Positions 7,715 to 16,495 of a stretch of DNA of 64,000 nt are shown here, piece by piece. Source of the DNA: CBDCWO01 sp965223405 (GTDB lineage: Bacteria > Bacteroidota > Bacteroidia > Chitinophagales > Saprospiraceae). The stretch covers positions 124,001-188,000 of the forward strand of contig CBDCWO010000006.1 of assembly GCA_965223405.1 (NCBI GenBank). The letters run 5' to 3'. The position numbers and the translations under genes are program-made. Each line of letters opens with the position of its first letter. Position 1 is the first letter of the stretch. The notes beneath the pieces are model-generated. The model saw only the letters and a program-made list of their open reading frames with translations, made no database searches and was not told where the DNA came from.

Positions 7715-9833
7715 TTGTATGATGGTTATTTTTTGGAAGAGAAAATGTAAAAGTACTCCCTTCACCCAGTGAACTGTTCACTTTTACATTTCCTCCATGT
7801 ATTTCTATTATTTCTTTTACCAGTGACAATCCAATTCCACTACCTTTAATATTTTGGGTTAGTAAATTCTCGGCCCGGTGAAACCGATCAAAAATTTTAG
7901 TGATCTCACCCAAGGGTATTCCAACACCATAGTCTTTGACTTCAACAAGGGCACTTGCTTCTTTCTCCAAAATAGAAACATCTACTTTCTTTGAATCTCC
8001 TGAATATTTTACTGCATTATCCAATAAATTAATCATCACCTGCTGGATGCTTTCGGGGTCCAATATTATTACTTGATCCTTAGGGAAGCGAACCATTCTA
8101 AATTGAATTTCTTTGTCAACTACTCTTTTTTGAAATCGGTCGACACTGTTCTTCACCAATTCAACCAGATCTGTTTCGCGAAAATGGTACGCTTTTTTAC
8201 CTCTTTCAATTTTTGAAAAATCTAATATATTGTCAATCATTTGAGAAAGTCTTGCCCCCTGTTGCAGAATCACATTATAGTATTTGGATTTTTTGTCACT
8301 TGGAACCCGTTCATCCTGTAACATCTCTACCATTTGCTTAATGGCAGTTAATGGACTTTTAAATTCATGGGATACGGTATTGATAAATTCAGACTTCATC
8401 GCTGTCAGTTGTAATTCTCTGTTTACCGTATACAGCACAAATATCAATCCTGCAATCAGAATAGAACCTATGAATAAAAACAAGTATAAATAAATACCTT
8501 GGCCTGACCAGACCAGGCTTTGAATAAAGGACATGGGTTTGTTATATCCCAATAATGACCAGTTGACAAGTAAAGAAGGGAAACTTAGTTTAATATGGTC
8601 AGTATCTGCTATTGCTTCATTTGTTTGAACGAGAAACTCCCCTTTTTCGTTCTGCAATGACCACGACCACCGGTTTCTGGAAGAGACATTTTTCAAATAA
8701 GGCCCCAAATATTGTGAAACCAGTTGATCTAACTTGTAAACAATATACCAAGCGCCCTCAATTTTACAAGGGGTTAGAGCGATAATATGCCTCGACCCAC
8801 GTACCTTTTCAAGCCATCGAGCGGCTTCAACCGGCTGGCTGATTGACTGTGTTGATTTACGATCCGCGATGATCGAACACACATCCATCATAGCCAATGT
8901 CTTATGCTCCAGATCATATCGAATCCTATTCAAAGAATCCACCTGCTGTATTAAATCAATGTGCTCCGTATTATTTTGAACAATTAGTTGAGCTAAGAAT
9001 TCTTCTGTTTTTGCGACAAAAAGGTCATAGGTACTTTTATCAATTAGCCATTTTGATTCTATCAGGTTTTTTAGTAAGAGCACCTGCCTTTTAAGCGCAG
9101 CGGTAGTATCCTTTTCAAGCAAAAATAACTTGGTCAGTTCAAGATCGGAAATCAATCCCAGGGGCATTGTCTGGTTGATTCGGAAATCGCCAAAATCCAT
9201 TCCAAGGGAATGATAGGTCTGAATGGCTTTTTGATTCAGATGGTTCTTTTTATAAAGCCGGGCCATAGCCTTGGTAGCTTGGGCTATTGATTGTTTATTT
9301 TTAAGTTTTGGCAAAAGGTTCTGGTAATGTTCAAGTGCAAGTTGGTTATTTTTATGTTGGAATTCATATTGCCAACCGGTTTCCAACATTTGTTCATCCT
9401 TCAGTGGAATTTGATTTTCGACATAAGTGTTCTGAACCCCAAATTGAGCTTTTCTGTGTAATATCCATACTTTTTGCCCTTTAGAATAAAGTATCCCGAA
9501 GACCAGAGGTTCTTGATCTGCAAAATCAGCAAGTAGAGAATCAGAGAAAAAAATCTTGTCTCCAAGATCAAGCTTATGGTTATAGCGAGCCAAATCATTC
9601 TCGACCCGGTTGAACACCTGGTTTGTAGACTGGATGATATCTTCACCCATTTGTAGAGCTTGTCTTCTACTTTCAATTTCTAACAGAGCCTGATCATTTC
9701 TTAACCCCCGGAAAGCAAGTCCTCCCATTAGTACACATGGAATAACGATAACCAAAACAAAATAGACAAGTATTCTTTTTTGAAGCCCACTATTTAAATG
9801 TCCTTTCATCGCTGGATATAGAACTGGAAACAT
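7707..9833 (-). CDS. Membrane sensor histidine kinase with large periplasmic TPR-like region
   Basis: The product is about 708 aa. A first membrane helix near residues 20-42 and a second near 445-470 (YLYLFLFIGSILIAGLIFVLY) enclose an unusually long exported region of about 400 residues. This region includes helical repeats resembling TPRs (ALEHYQNLLPKLKNKQ, ATKAMARLYKKNH). The cytoplasmic part has HisKA (SHEFKSPLTAIKQM) and HATPase_c (DNAVKYSG, DYGVGIPLGE, GSGIGLSLVKEI). In-frame ATGs lie at 9833 and 9809; an upstream TTG is less likely. It pairs with the overlapping response regulator downstream. The signal sensed is unknown. Confidence 0.9.
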   Translation of the reverse strand: MFPVLYPAMKGHLNSGLQKRILVYFVLVIVIPCVLMGGLAFRGLRNDQALLEIESRRQALQMGEDIIQSTNQVFNRVENDLARYNHKLDLGDKIFFSDSLLADFADQEPLVFGILYSKGQKVWILHRKAQFGVQNTYVENQIPLKDEQMLETGWQYEFQHKNNQLALEHYQNLLPKLKNKQSIAQATKAMARLYKKNHLNQKAIQTYHSLGMDFGDFRINQTMPLGLISDLELTKLFLLEKDTTAALKRQVLLLKNLIESKWLIDKSTYDLFVAKTEEFLAQLIVQNNTEHIDLIQQVDSLNRIRYDLEHKTLAMMDVCSIIADRKSTQSISQPVEAARWLEKVRGSRHIIALTPCKIEGAWYIVYKLDQLVSQYLGPYLKNVSSRNRWSWSLQNEKGEFLVQTNEAIADTDHIKLSFPSLLVNWSLLGYNKPMSFIQSLVWSGQGIYLYLFLFIGSILIAGLIFVLYTVNRELQLTAMKSEFINTVSHEFKSPLTAIKQMVEMLQDERVPSDKKSKYYNVILQQGARLSQMIDNILDFSKIERGKKAYHFRETDLVELVKNSVDRFQKRVVDKEIQFRMVRFPKDQVIILDPESIQQVMINLLDNAVKYSGDSKKVDVSILEKEASALVEVKDYGVGIPLGEITKIFDRFHRAENLLTQNIKGSGIGLSLVKEIIEIHGGNVKVNSSLGEGSTFTFSLPKNNHHTNA

Positions 9834-9881
9834 TCCTAAGTTAAGGAATTTTATCAAAATTGATGAAGAGAATTTCGGTAC

Positions 9882-10423
9882 ATGTCAAATCGTTGGAAAA
9901 ATAGTTTTTGGCAGGCCCGGGGAAAGCAAAAATTAAGGTTATTACCAATCATCATAGGGTATTTTTCTTTATATGTACTATTCATTTTGAATCCATCCTT
10001 CAGGCAATGGCTATTGTTGTTTTAATACCCTGCTCATTTATCGGTATTTTCCTGACCTTTTATTTATTCGATCTGTCTTTCGATCAGGGAGGATATACTT
10101 CATTTATCCTGTTGAGTGGTTTGACTGTTAATAGTATGATCTTGCTAATCAATGATTACAATCTGTTTAGAAAGCGTTTTCCCCATCGAGAACCCTTACG
10201 GAATTATCTAAAAGCATTCCAACACAAAATTACCCCTATTTTTCTCACGATCGTTTCAACGGCTTTGGGATTGACACCTTTTTTGTTAGCATTAGCAGGA
10301 GATTCGGAGGTGTTTTGGTTTGCTTTGGCTGCCGGTACGATTGGTGGGTTACTGTTTTCTTTATTGGTGATTTTGATATTTGTACCTGTGTTCGTGGTCA
10401 GGAAGAATGATAGCGAAATGTGA
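9882..10423 (+). pseudogene. RND efflux permease, C-terminal remnant with frameshift
   Basis: The last transmembrane block of an AcrB/CusA-type RND transporter is recognisable: IHFESILQAMAI, FDQGGYTSFILLSGLTVNS, then FWFALAAGTIGGLLFSLLV. The usual protein is about 1,000 residues, while less than 180 codons remain. The 5' part reads in another frame (WKNSFWQARGKQKLRLLPIIIG) and joins the main frame if one G is added to the GGG run at 9957-9959. So there is a large 5' truncation plus a single-base frameshift. No functional pump can be made. The neighbouring kinase/regulator pair may once have controlled an efflux operon here (inference). Confidence 0.8.
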
Positions 10424-10675
10424 GAAATGAAATATGAGAGGTCAGATTTCCTGCTTATAGGAAGAAACAGGGTTAAAAAATTTGTAAGACATAAAAGTGC
10501 TAATAATATCGACACTCTCATGGAGGTAAGCTACAAAACAACTACTTTCTCTAATGCTTTGTTAGTCAGGCATTTTCCTTTTTCTCTAATAACCCATACA
10601 AACAAACGTATGGTACGCTTGTGCGTCTTGCTATTATAATACATATATTTGTATCATACACAAATAAGTATTACC

Positions 10676-11782
10676 ATGATCCAAGTAGGTAAACCCGTAT
10701 CAGGAAATGATTTTATCGGCAGAGAAAAAGAAATTGCAGAAATAGTTGAATACTTAAAAATGGGGCAAAGCGTAGTTATAATTGCTCCACGGCGATTTGG
10801 AAAAACCTCCTTAATTCTGGAGGTCATCAGAAGAGTCAAGAAAGAAAAATACTATACTGGTTACATTGACCTATTTGCTCACGCTACACTCCCGATACTT
10901 TCGAAATCCATCATTTCCGAAGTATTGGATAATCATGGTTTAAAAAAAGCGTATCAACAAAGTAAGGGAAGTGTATTAAAAATGTTCAAAAATCTGAAAC
11001 TCAAAGCGGTTATTGAAGATTTCGAATTTATCATTGGCATGGAAGAAAATGCATACGACGAATGGAATCAATTTATCCAAAGCATCGATTTCATCAATTC
11101 TTTTGCTATAACATCAAAAAAACAAATCATTTTCACATTTGATGAATACGGTGATATTCTAAAATTCAAAAATGCCAAAGAAATCATCAAGTTGATGAGA
11201 GCAAAAATCCAAAATCAACATGCAGCAACCTACCTATTTTCTGGTAGCTATGAGTCCGTTATGGATACCTTGTTTGTCTCCAACAAGAGTCCTTTTTATC
11301 GATTGACCCGGATCATTAATCTTGGGTATCTTCCCTACACATCCCTAAGAAAATATATGCTCTCGAAATGCAAACGGTTTAAATTACCAATACAAGAAAA
11401 GCTAATTGAAGATCTAATTGATTTTTTGAGAGGTCATCCTTATTACTGTCAATTATCCCTTCAACAAATTTATCTCTATTATCAACTCAAGCGAAAGTTG
11501 CCTGGATTTGATGATGTCATCGAATTAATCGTCGACGTAGATAAAAATTATTTAATAATACTTTGGGAAGAATTGTCATCCAACAGAGAATATGTTCAAA
11601 TTCTAAAATATTTAACCACTTCGTCCGATGGCGTGTATCGTATGGCGATATCTAAAAATATAAATGCCAGCCGATCACTCAATAAGCTCATGGGTAAAGG
11701 AATACTATATCAAAAGGATAGATCCTACTTATTCTATGATCCGATCTTTGAATACTGGATAAGAACTCAGATAAATGGATAA
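10676..11782 (+). CDS. AAA ATPase of the archaeal ATPase_2 type
   Basis: This 368-aa P-loop NTPase has Walker A in APRRFGKTS (about residue 40) and Walker B in IIFTFDEYGD (about 165), with a sensor-like YLFSGSYES segment after it. The C-terminal 100 residues look like the winged-helix region found in this family (RSLNKLMGKGILYQKDRSYLFYDPIFEYWIR). Such ATPases (PF01637) occur singly in many bacteria and archaea, often near mobile DNA, and mostly lack a known function. The ATG at 10676 is chosen because the upstream candidate is a TTG that adds only nine residues. The stop codon is followed after 3 bp by a long GT-rich tandem repeat. Confidence 0.82.
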   Translation: MIQVGKPVSGNDFIGREKEIAEIVEYLKMGQSVVIIAPRRFGKTSLILEVIRRVKKEKYYTGYIDLFAHATLPILSKSIISEVLDNHGLKKAYQQSKGSVLKMFKNLKLKAVIEDFEFIIGMEENAYDEWNQFIQSIDFINSFAITSKKQIIFTFDEYGDILKFKNAKEIIKLMRAKIQNQHAATYLFSGSYESVMDTLFVSNKSPFYRLTRIINLGYLPYTSLRKYMLSKCKRFKLPIQEKLIEDLIDFLRGHPYYCQLSLQQIYLYYQLKRKLPGFDDVIELIVDVDKNYLIILWEELSSNREYVQILKYLTTSSDGVYRMAISKNINASRSLNKLMGKGILYQKDRSYLFYDPIFEYWIRTQING

Positions 11783-11785
11783 ATT

Positions 11786-11933
11786 GGGTGTGAGTGTGGG
11801 TGTGAGTGTGGGTGTGAGTGTGGGTGTGAGTGTGGGTGTGAGTGTGGGTGTGAGTGTGGGTGTGAGTGTGGGTGTGTGTGTGGGTGTATGTGTGGGTGGG
11901 TGGGTGTGTGTGTGTGTGGGTGTGTGTGTGGGT
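11786..11933 (+). repeat. GT-rich minisatellite, 12-bp unit GGGTGTGAGTGT
   Basis: Seven exact copies of GGGTGTGAGTGT begin at 11786 and run to 11869. Variant units (GGGTGTGTGTGT, GGGTGTATGTGT) and an irregular GT/GGGT tail follow, to 11933. The plus strand contains almost no C. It starts 3 bp after the ATPase stop codon. Identical central units and degenerate distal units suggest recent slippage. The regularly spaced GGG runs could form a G-quadruplex and the GT runs could take up Z-DNA. These are inferences from composition. Confidence 0.95.
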
Positions 11934-11990
11934 AAAGAAATTCAATAACATTGGATATATTTACTTCATCTTAGTTTTAATAATTTAAAA

Positions 11991-12740
11991 ATGAAAAGAA
12001 CAAAAGGGATTGTGTTTATGATTGGTTTGCTATGTTTCGGAGGATGCTTGGTAAGTCAGAATGACCGACTCAAACCTCAAGAAACAGAAGTATGGCATCC
12101 AGAACCAACGATAATCACTTCCGGTGTGGGCACCCGACCACCTTCAGATGCATTGGTCTTATTTGATGGTTACAATCTCGATCAATGGGAACGCACCAAA
12201 GATGGATCTGCAGCATCCTGGACCATTAAGGAGGGTTATTTTCAAGTTACGCCTGGATCGGGAGGCATACGCACCAAAGAGAAATTCGGAAGTGTTCAAT
12301 TGCATTTGGAATGGAAAACACCGGTAGACACCGCAGGCTTGATTGGACAACAACGGGGAAATAGTGGGGTATTTTTACAAGAGGTGTATGAAGTGCAAAT
12401 CCTGGATTCTTATCAAAACCGAACCTACTCCAATGGACAAGCCGGGAGTGTCTATAAACAACATATCCCTTTAATAAATGCCTGTCGGCCACCGGGTGAG
12501 TGGCAAGTTTATGACATCTTCTATACCGCGCCGGTATTCGACCAAAATGATCGTCTTATAACCCCAGCTTATGTCACCGTAATCCACAATGGAATACTTA
12601 TCCAAAACCATGTAGAGATTCAAGGAGAGACTACTTATCAGGGATTGCCAAAGTATAATCCTCATAAAGAGGCATCTTTGATGTTGCAAGACCATGGAAA
12701 TCCAATCTGCTTTCGCAATATTTGGATCAGGCGTTTGTAG
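11991..12740 (+). CDS. DUF1080 / 3-keto-disaccharide hydrolase-domain lipoprotein
   Basis: The product is 249 aa with a signal peptide ending in the lipobox GGC (about residue 20), so it is exported and lipid-anchored. The body matches the 3-keto-disaccharide hydrolase domain (PF06439): LFDGYNLDQWE, WTIKEGYFQV, GNSGVFLQEVYEVQILDS, GEWQVYDIFYTAP, and a C-terminal RNIWIRRL. Family members adopt a concanavalin-like fold and some hydrolyse 3-keto-glycosides. Whether this one is catalytic cannot be read from the sequence. It is monocistronic and convergent with the peroxidase gene. Confidence 0.85.
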   Translation: MKRTKGIVFMIGLLCFGGCLVSQNDRLKPQETEVWHPEPTIITSGVGTRPPSDALVLFDGYNLDQWERTKDGSAASWTIKEGYFQVTPGSGGIRTKEKFGSVQLHLEWKTPVDTAGLIGQQRGNSGVFLQEVYEVQILDSYQNRTYSNGQAGSVYKQHIPLINACRPPGEWQVYDIFYTAPVFDQNDRLITPAYVTVIHNGILIQNHVEIQGETTYQGLPKYNPHKEASLMLQDHGNPICFRNIWIRRL

Positions 12741-12830
12741 GAATATTTAAGAAATGTAACCAAACTGGTACAAAGAGGTGTCCAAAGGCATTAGTGCTGC
12801 ATCAATTTACAATTTACCTACCCGAATCAC

Positions 12831-14168
12831 CTATTGACAACCCAGATCAAATTTAGATTGTACATCATTGTTAGGAAAACAATAACCTGAAGGCAATACA
12901 TTTGGTACATATCGGTTCAAGTTATTGTCATATAATCCTAACATGATGAATTCAGTGATTAACTGAATCTCGTTGGGCGCCAAACTTAGTGGCTTAAATT
13001 CTTCCGACAACTTATCGGTAGGAACAATATCGTTTGCAGATTGTGCTTGATTCTTATAGTTTATCACCTCTTCAATACTAGTAAAGGATCCACCATGCCC
13101 ATAAAACGGAGACTGGATTAAATTGTATAATTGCGGCACTTTAAATTTAAAAAAATCCGTTTCGTCCAAAGTAAAACTACCCCGACCTAAATAGGATTTA
13201 TCATTTAGAAAATTACCGTACACACCAGGTCCTTTTAGATCAGGCATGCCCAAAGCATGAAACTCCATGCTGTTTAGAGCAGGTCCGGTATGGCAGTCAA
13301 CACATTTACCTTTATCGAAAAACAAGATGGCTCCTTTCTTCATTTCATCAGACATAGCGTTAAGATCCCCTTGTAGCCATTTTTGGAAAGGTGCCTGGTT
13401 GGCAAGTAATGTGCGTTCATAAGCGGCGATTGCCAATCCGGCAGAAACTCTGGTATATCTTGTGCTTGGGTCCAATTCGGGAAAAGCCTCATCAAATAAG
13501 TTCCTATATTCAGGAAACTCCTCTAAGAATTCTTCCGAAATAGACATTCGATGTACTTTTAGACCCGCAATGGCCTGGGTTTCCGTTCCTTGATATCCCA
13601 AATGATTGGTTTCTATTGGAGTACCAGCTTCCCATCGTTCTTCTGTACCCGTATTTATCCCGGTAGCTCCAAATTGACCGTTCCACAATACCGCTTCCTG
13701 ATAGGCAATGTTTAACGCTGCCGGCGATCTCACCGGTTGTACATCCAGAGAATCGCGAGGATAACTGGGTTGTGGTCTTCTCGATTCACCAGCATGTCCA
13801 AATCCTATTCCTCCTTCTCCAATGCCTTGAGGAACTCCTGCCTGAAAACCCGCTGCAACGTGATGACAGCTACTACAGGAATAAGTATTTTTATTGGCAT
13901 TGATTTTAGGATTTGCGCCACAACCGGTTTCGTGAAAAAGCAACTTCCCTAGCTCAATCTTGGCCTTGGTTAGAGGGTTGTTGGGATCTGACGGAATATT
14001 TTGGTAGTCATCCGAGGCCGGAAATTGAAAGTAATCCAATGCCCCATTTTCAGCTTTAGATTTAAGTAATTTTTCAAGTTCCAGATCCAAGGAACTTATG
14101 TCTTTGTCTTTCTGACATCCAACAAATAAAAGGGTCAAAAAAATCAGAACTAATCCGGAGTATTTCAT
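12831..14168 (-). CDS. Di-haem cytochrome c peroxidase (MauG/CcpA family) lipoprotein
   Basis: This 445-aa exported lipoprotein (signal peptide ending LLFVGC, Cys about residue 18) would reduce hydrogen peroxide with electrons from a cytochrome, or act as a MauG-like oxidase. Two c-type haem motifs are visible: CSSCH at residues 98-102 and CVDCH about residue 287. Family blocks include ELGKLLFHE, SPAALNIAYQEAVLWNGQFG and a C-terminal PFYGHGGSFTSIEEVI. The ATG at 14168 gives a clean signal peptide and is preferred over the upstream in-frame codon at 14219. It is monocistronic. Confidence 0.9.
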   Translation of the reverse strand: MKYSGLVLIFLTLLFVGCQKDKDISSLDLELEKLLKSKAENGALDYFQFPASDDYQNIPSDPNNPLTKAKIELGKLLFHETGCGANPKINANKNTYSCSSCHHVAAGFQAGVPQGIGEGGIGFGHAGESRRPQPSYPRDSLDVQPVRSPAALNIAYQEAVLWNGQFGATGINTGTEERWEAGTPIETNHLGYQGTETQAIAGLKVHRMSISEEFLEEFPEYRNLFDEAFPELDPSTRYTRVSAGLAIAAYERTLLANQAPFQKWLQGDLNAMSDEMKKGAILFFDKGKCVDCHTGPALNSMEFHALGMPDLKGPGVYGNFLNDKSYLGRGSFTLDETDFFKFKVPQLYNLIQSPFYGHGGSFTSIEEVINYKNQAQSANDIVPTDKLSEEFKPLSLAPNEIQLITEFIMLGLYDNNLNRYVPNVLPSGYCFPNNDVQSKFDLGCQ

Positions 14169-14557
14169 GGAGAATATAACAATTATGTTAATGTAATAGG
14201 CAATTAAGATGCCAATCATCCCGGGGGTTGGTCAATATTATTAAAAATACCCTGTTAAAGGTAGTATAGGATGATTCTTTCGGAGGAATACTAAATTAAC
14301 AATTTTATTGTAAAAATGATTTATTCTTAATGTGATTTTTAATCCAATTTCGCATTTCCTGATTAATATAGGTTCCGATGGCTGTAACCCATTTTCAGAA
14401 ATTATCGAGTTTTATTGGAGAATGTGGTTTTTCGGTCAAAATATCACTCCATATTAGTTGACAAACATCTTATAGATTCAGAGAAATAGAAAATACCAAT
14501 TACACCTTGGGAGTTCCACTTCGCAAAAAACACAGAACGTGAAATTTCGAATTGGTC
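14169..14557. other. Intergenic stretch without a recognisable gene
   Basis: About 390 A/T-rich bases lie between the peroxidase start and the 3' end of the CDGSH gene, both on the minus strand. The region should contain the peroxidase promoter. I found no full TTTG/TAnnTTTG promoter, hairpin terminator, repeat or open frame of note. Confidence 0.6.
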
Positions 14558-15004
14558 TTATCCCTTAAATTCAATTTTTCGGTGGCTCCCATCACAGTAT
14601 GGCTTGTTAGAAGAGGCTCCACACCGGCACAAAAATACCTGTTTTGATTTTTGTTCAATCGTTCCGTTAGGAAAATTGATACTAATTTCTCCAGTCACTT
14701 TTAAAGGACCGTTGTCGATCATTTCTATTTGAACATTGGGTAACTTCGGATTAGATTCCATTTCGAATTGATGATTTTTTATATTATAACTGAGTGCTCC
14801 GGAAGGACATTTATCAATCTGCCTGATAATTTGCTCTCGGGTTGCTCCTGCCAGATTGACCCAGGGTCGGTTGTTGGGATTAAAGACCTGGATCAATCCT
14901 TTCCAACACTTTTTGGAATGTATGCATATACCAGGCTTCCAAACTACATTGAGATGGTCATTTGAATAAACCCTCTGTCGATCGGGATTTGGATTATTAG
15001 CCAT
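14558..15004 (-). CDS. (4Fe-4S) YjdI-type domain fused to a CDGSH iron-sulfur domain
   Basis: The product is 148 aa and cytoplasmic. Residues about 10-75 match the small Fer4_19/YjdI family (WKPGICIHSKKCW, then QIDKCPSGALSY), expected to bind a 4Fe-4S cluster with four cysteines. The C-terminal part is a CDGSH domain (FLCRCGASSNKPYCDGSHRK), which binds a 2Fe-2S cluster through three Cys and one His, all present. This two-domain layout occurs in various bacteria. A redox or Fe-S transfer role is inferred. It stands upstream of the peroxidase and downstream of the FAD oxidoreductase on the same strand, with gaps that do not demand an operon. Confidence 0.85.
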   Translation of the reverse strand: MANNPNPDRQRVYSNDHLNVVWKPGICIHSKKCWKGLIQVFNPNNRPWVNLAGATREQIIRQIDKCPSGALSYNIKNHQFEMESNPKLPNVQIEMIDNGPLKVTGEISINFPNGTIEQKSKQVFLCRCGASSNKPYCDGSHRKIEFKG

Positions 15005-15059
15005 AAAATTTCATTTACTGGTATATATTAAATGTAATACTGTGAAAATTGTTTATTCA

Positions 15060-16103
15060 CTATTTTAATGCTTTGTTTCTGTCTAAGGATATATCATCGG
15101 GGAGAGGTAAATTTTGATAAATGAAGTCAAACATTTTTTGCACTGTCCATGGAGCTAAACTAATACCTTTTGTACCTAATCCATTTATTACATAAAGATT
15201 TTTGAATACACTGTGTCTACCCACCATTGGTCTTCGATCCCAGGCAGCCGGTCGTATTCCGGCGCCATGGTCAATAATCCGATACTTTGAGCCTATATTT
15301 TGCTCAATAAAACTTGTTATTTCCTGCTTTTTCTGTGCGGATGGTTTGGAATCGAGAAATTCCCATTCATTCGTCGGGCCAATCCAATATCGATTTCTTC
15401 CGTGTGGAATAATATAGTAATGATCTTTGAATATGTAATCCAGGTTTAATTCTTTGATCTCAACTAAAACCCTTTCCCCTTTAGCTGGAACCAGGTTCAA
15501 CTGAAAATATGGATTTTTGGTAACACCAACACCTTCACAAAAGATTACTCCTTGATAGATTTTTCCCTGGTAATGGACCTGATTGTCGGTAATTTCCAAT
15601 TTCGTATATTCGAAATGTGCTTGGTGTAAAGATGCTATGGATATGAAAAACTGGCGGCAATTTTCTAGAAAACGCCGTACCTCTAACCTTCTGGAATTAC
15701 ATATTTCTCCAACCCAGGCATAAGTTTTTTTGAACTCTGGTAATTGAACTTCAGCCCTTAGTTTTCCCATATACAGATGGTAGTCCACATCGCCTTCTCT
15801 GTAATCCCAGGGTTCCGGAGAAGGAAGGAATTTAAATATGCTGCATTTGTGATATAAGTTAAGTTTCAGTTTATGGCTCCAATATTCATACACATAATCA
15901 GAACACCGGAATAATTCTTCGATCCTCCAGCTCTTAACCAATCTACGACCGGTAATTGGATTTATCAATCCGGAAGATACCTGACTGGCAGACACCTGTC
16001 CATTATCAATGATAACAAATGGAACCTTATGTTGATAGCACCACAATCCGGCATGAGTTCCTGCCAAACCTTGCCCCACGATCAACCATGGATTGGTCTT
16101 CAT
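15060..16103 (-). CDS. DAO-family FAD-dependent oxidoreductase
   Basis: This 347-aa flavoprotein starts with a Rossmann motif, PWLIVGQGLAGTHAGLWC, for FAD binding. It has the C-terminal DAO signature GIRPAAWDRRPMVGR followed by LYVINGLGTKGISLAPW. Length and motifs fit the glycine/D-amino-acid oxidase family, which includes DadA-like and MnmC C-terminal enzymes. A specific substrate cannot be assigned. The segment SSGLINPITGRRLVKSW resembles the MnmC-type subgroup. It is separated by 1 bp from the YjbR gene upstream, so the two are probably co-transcribed. Confidence 0.82.
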   Translation of the reverse strand: MKTNPWLIVGQGLAGTHAGLWCYQHKVPFVIIDNGQVSASQVSSGLINPITGRRLVKSWRIEELFRCSDYVYEYWSHKLKLNLYHKCSIFKFLPSPEPWDYREGDVDYHLYMGKLRAEVQLPEFKKTYAWVGEICNSRRLEVRRFLENCRQFFISIASLHQAHFEYTKLEITDNQVHYQGKIYQGVIFCEGVGVTKNPYFQLNLVPAKGERVLVEIKELNLDYIFKDHYYIIPHGRNRYWIGPTNEWEFLDSKPSAQKKQEITSFIEQNIGSKYRIIDHGAGIRPAAWDRRPMVGRHSVFKNLYVINGLGTKGISLAPWTVQKMFDFIYQNLPLPDDISLDRNKALK

Positions 16104-16104
16104 A

Positions 16105-16464
16105 CTAGGATAAGCTTTTAAGGAACTCCTGGTCCTTTTTAGCCAGTTTAGAAACCACTAACCGGTAACTGTGGTCAATCAGATCTTTAAGCAAATCCGG
16201 AGTCAATCCAGATTCAAATTCTACTGTATTCCAATGTTTTTTATTCATATGCCAGCCAGGTTTGATTTGGGGGTATTTTTCTCTCAATTCAATGGCCCGG
16301 TCGGGATCACATTTTAGATTAACGGTAAACGGTTGCTTCTCAAGGCTGGTAATGGCATAAATCTTATTTAACACTTTAAAGACCAGAGTATCCTCATCAA
16401 AAGGAAAAGTCTCTTCAGTCCCCGGCAAAGACATGCAAAATGCATGGAATTCTTGTATATTCAT
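16105..16464 (-). CDS. MmcQ/YjbR-family protein
   Basis: This 119-aa cytoplasmic protein has the family features: an N-terminal FHAFCMSLPGTEETFPF, a central VNLKCDPDRAIELREKYPQIKPGWHMNKKHWNTV, and a C-terminal LIDHSYRLVVSKL. The fold is a CyaY-like double wing, often described as DNA-binding, but without a proven role. The ATG at 16464 is used; the upstream alternative is a TTG. It is divergent from the uridine-kinase-like gene, with only 31 bp between the start codons, and runs 1 bp ahead of the FAD oxidoreductase. Confidence 0.88.
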   Translation of the reverse strand: MNIQEFHAFCMSLPGTEETFPFDEDTLVFKVLNKIYAITSLEKQPFTVNLKCDPDRAIELREKYPQIKPGWHMNKKHWNTVEFESGLTPDLLKDLIDHSYRLVVSKLAKKDQEFLKSLS

Positions 16465-16495
16465 CAGCAATCAATTTGCAAAACAATATTACGAA

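Noticed and set aside
11688..11951. Minus-strand frame encoding His-Thr repeats
   Set aside because: It is the translation of the GT-rich minisatellite and overlaps the ATPase 3' end; not a real gene.
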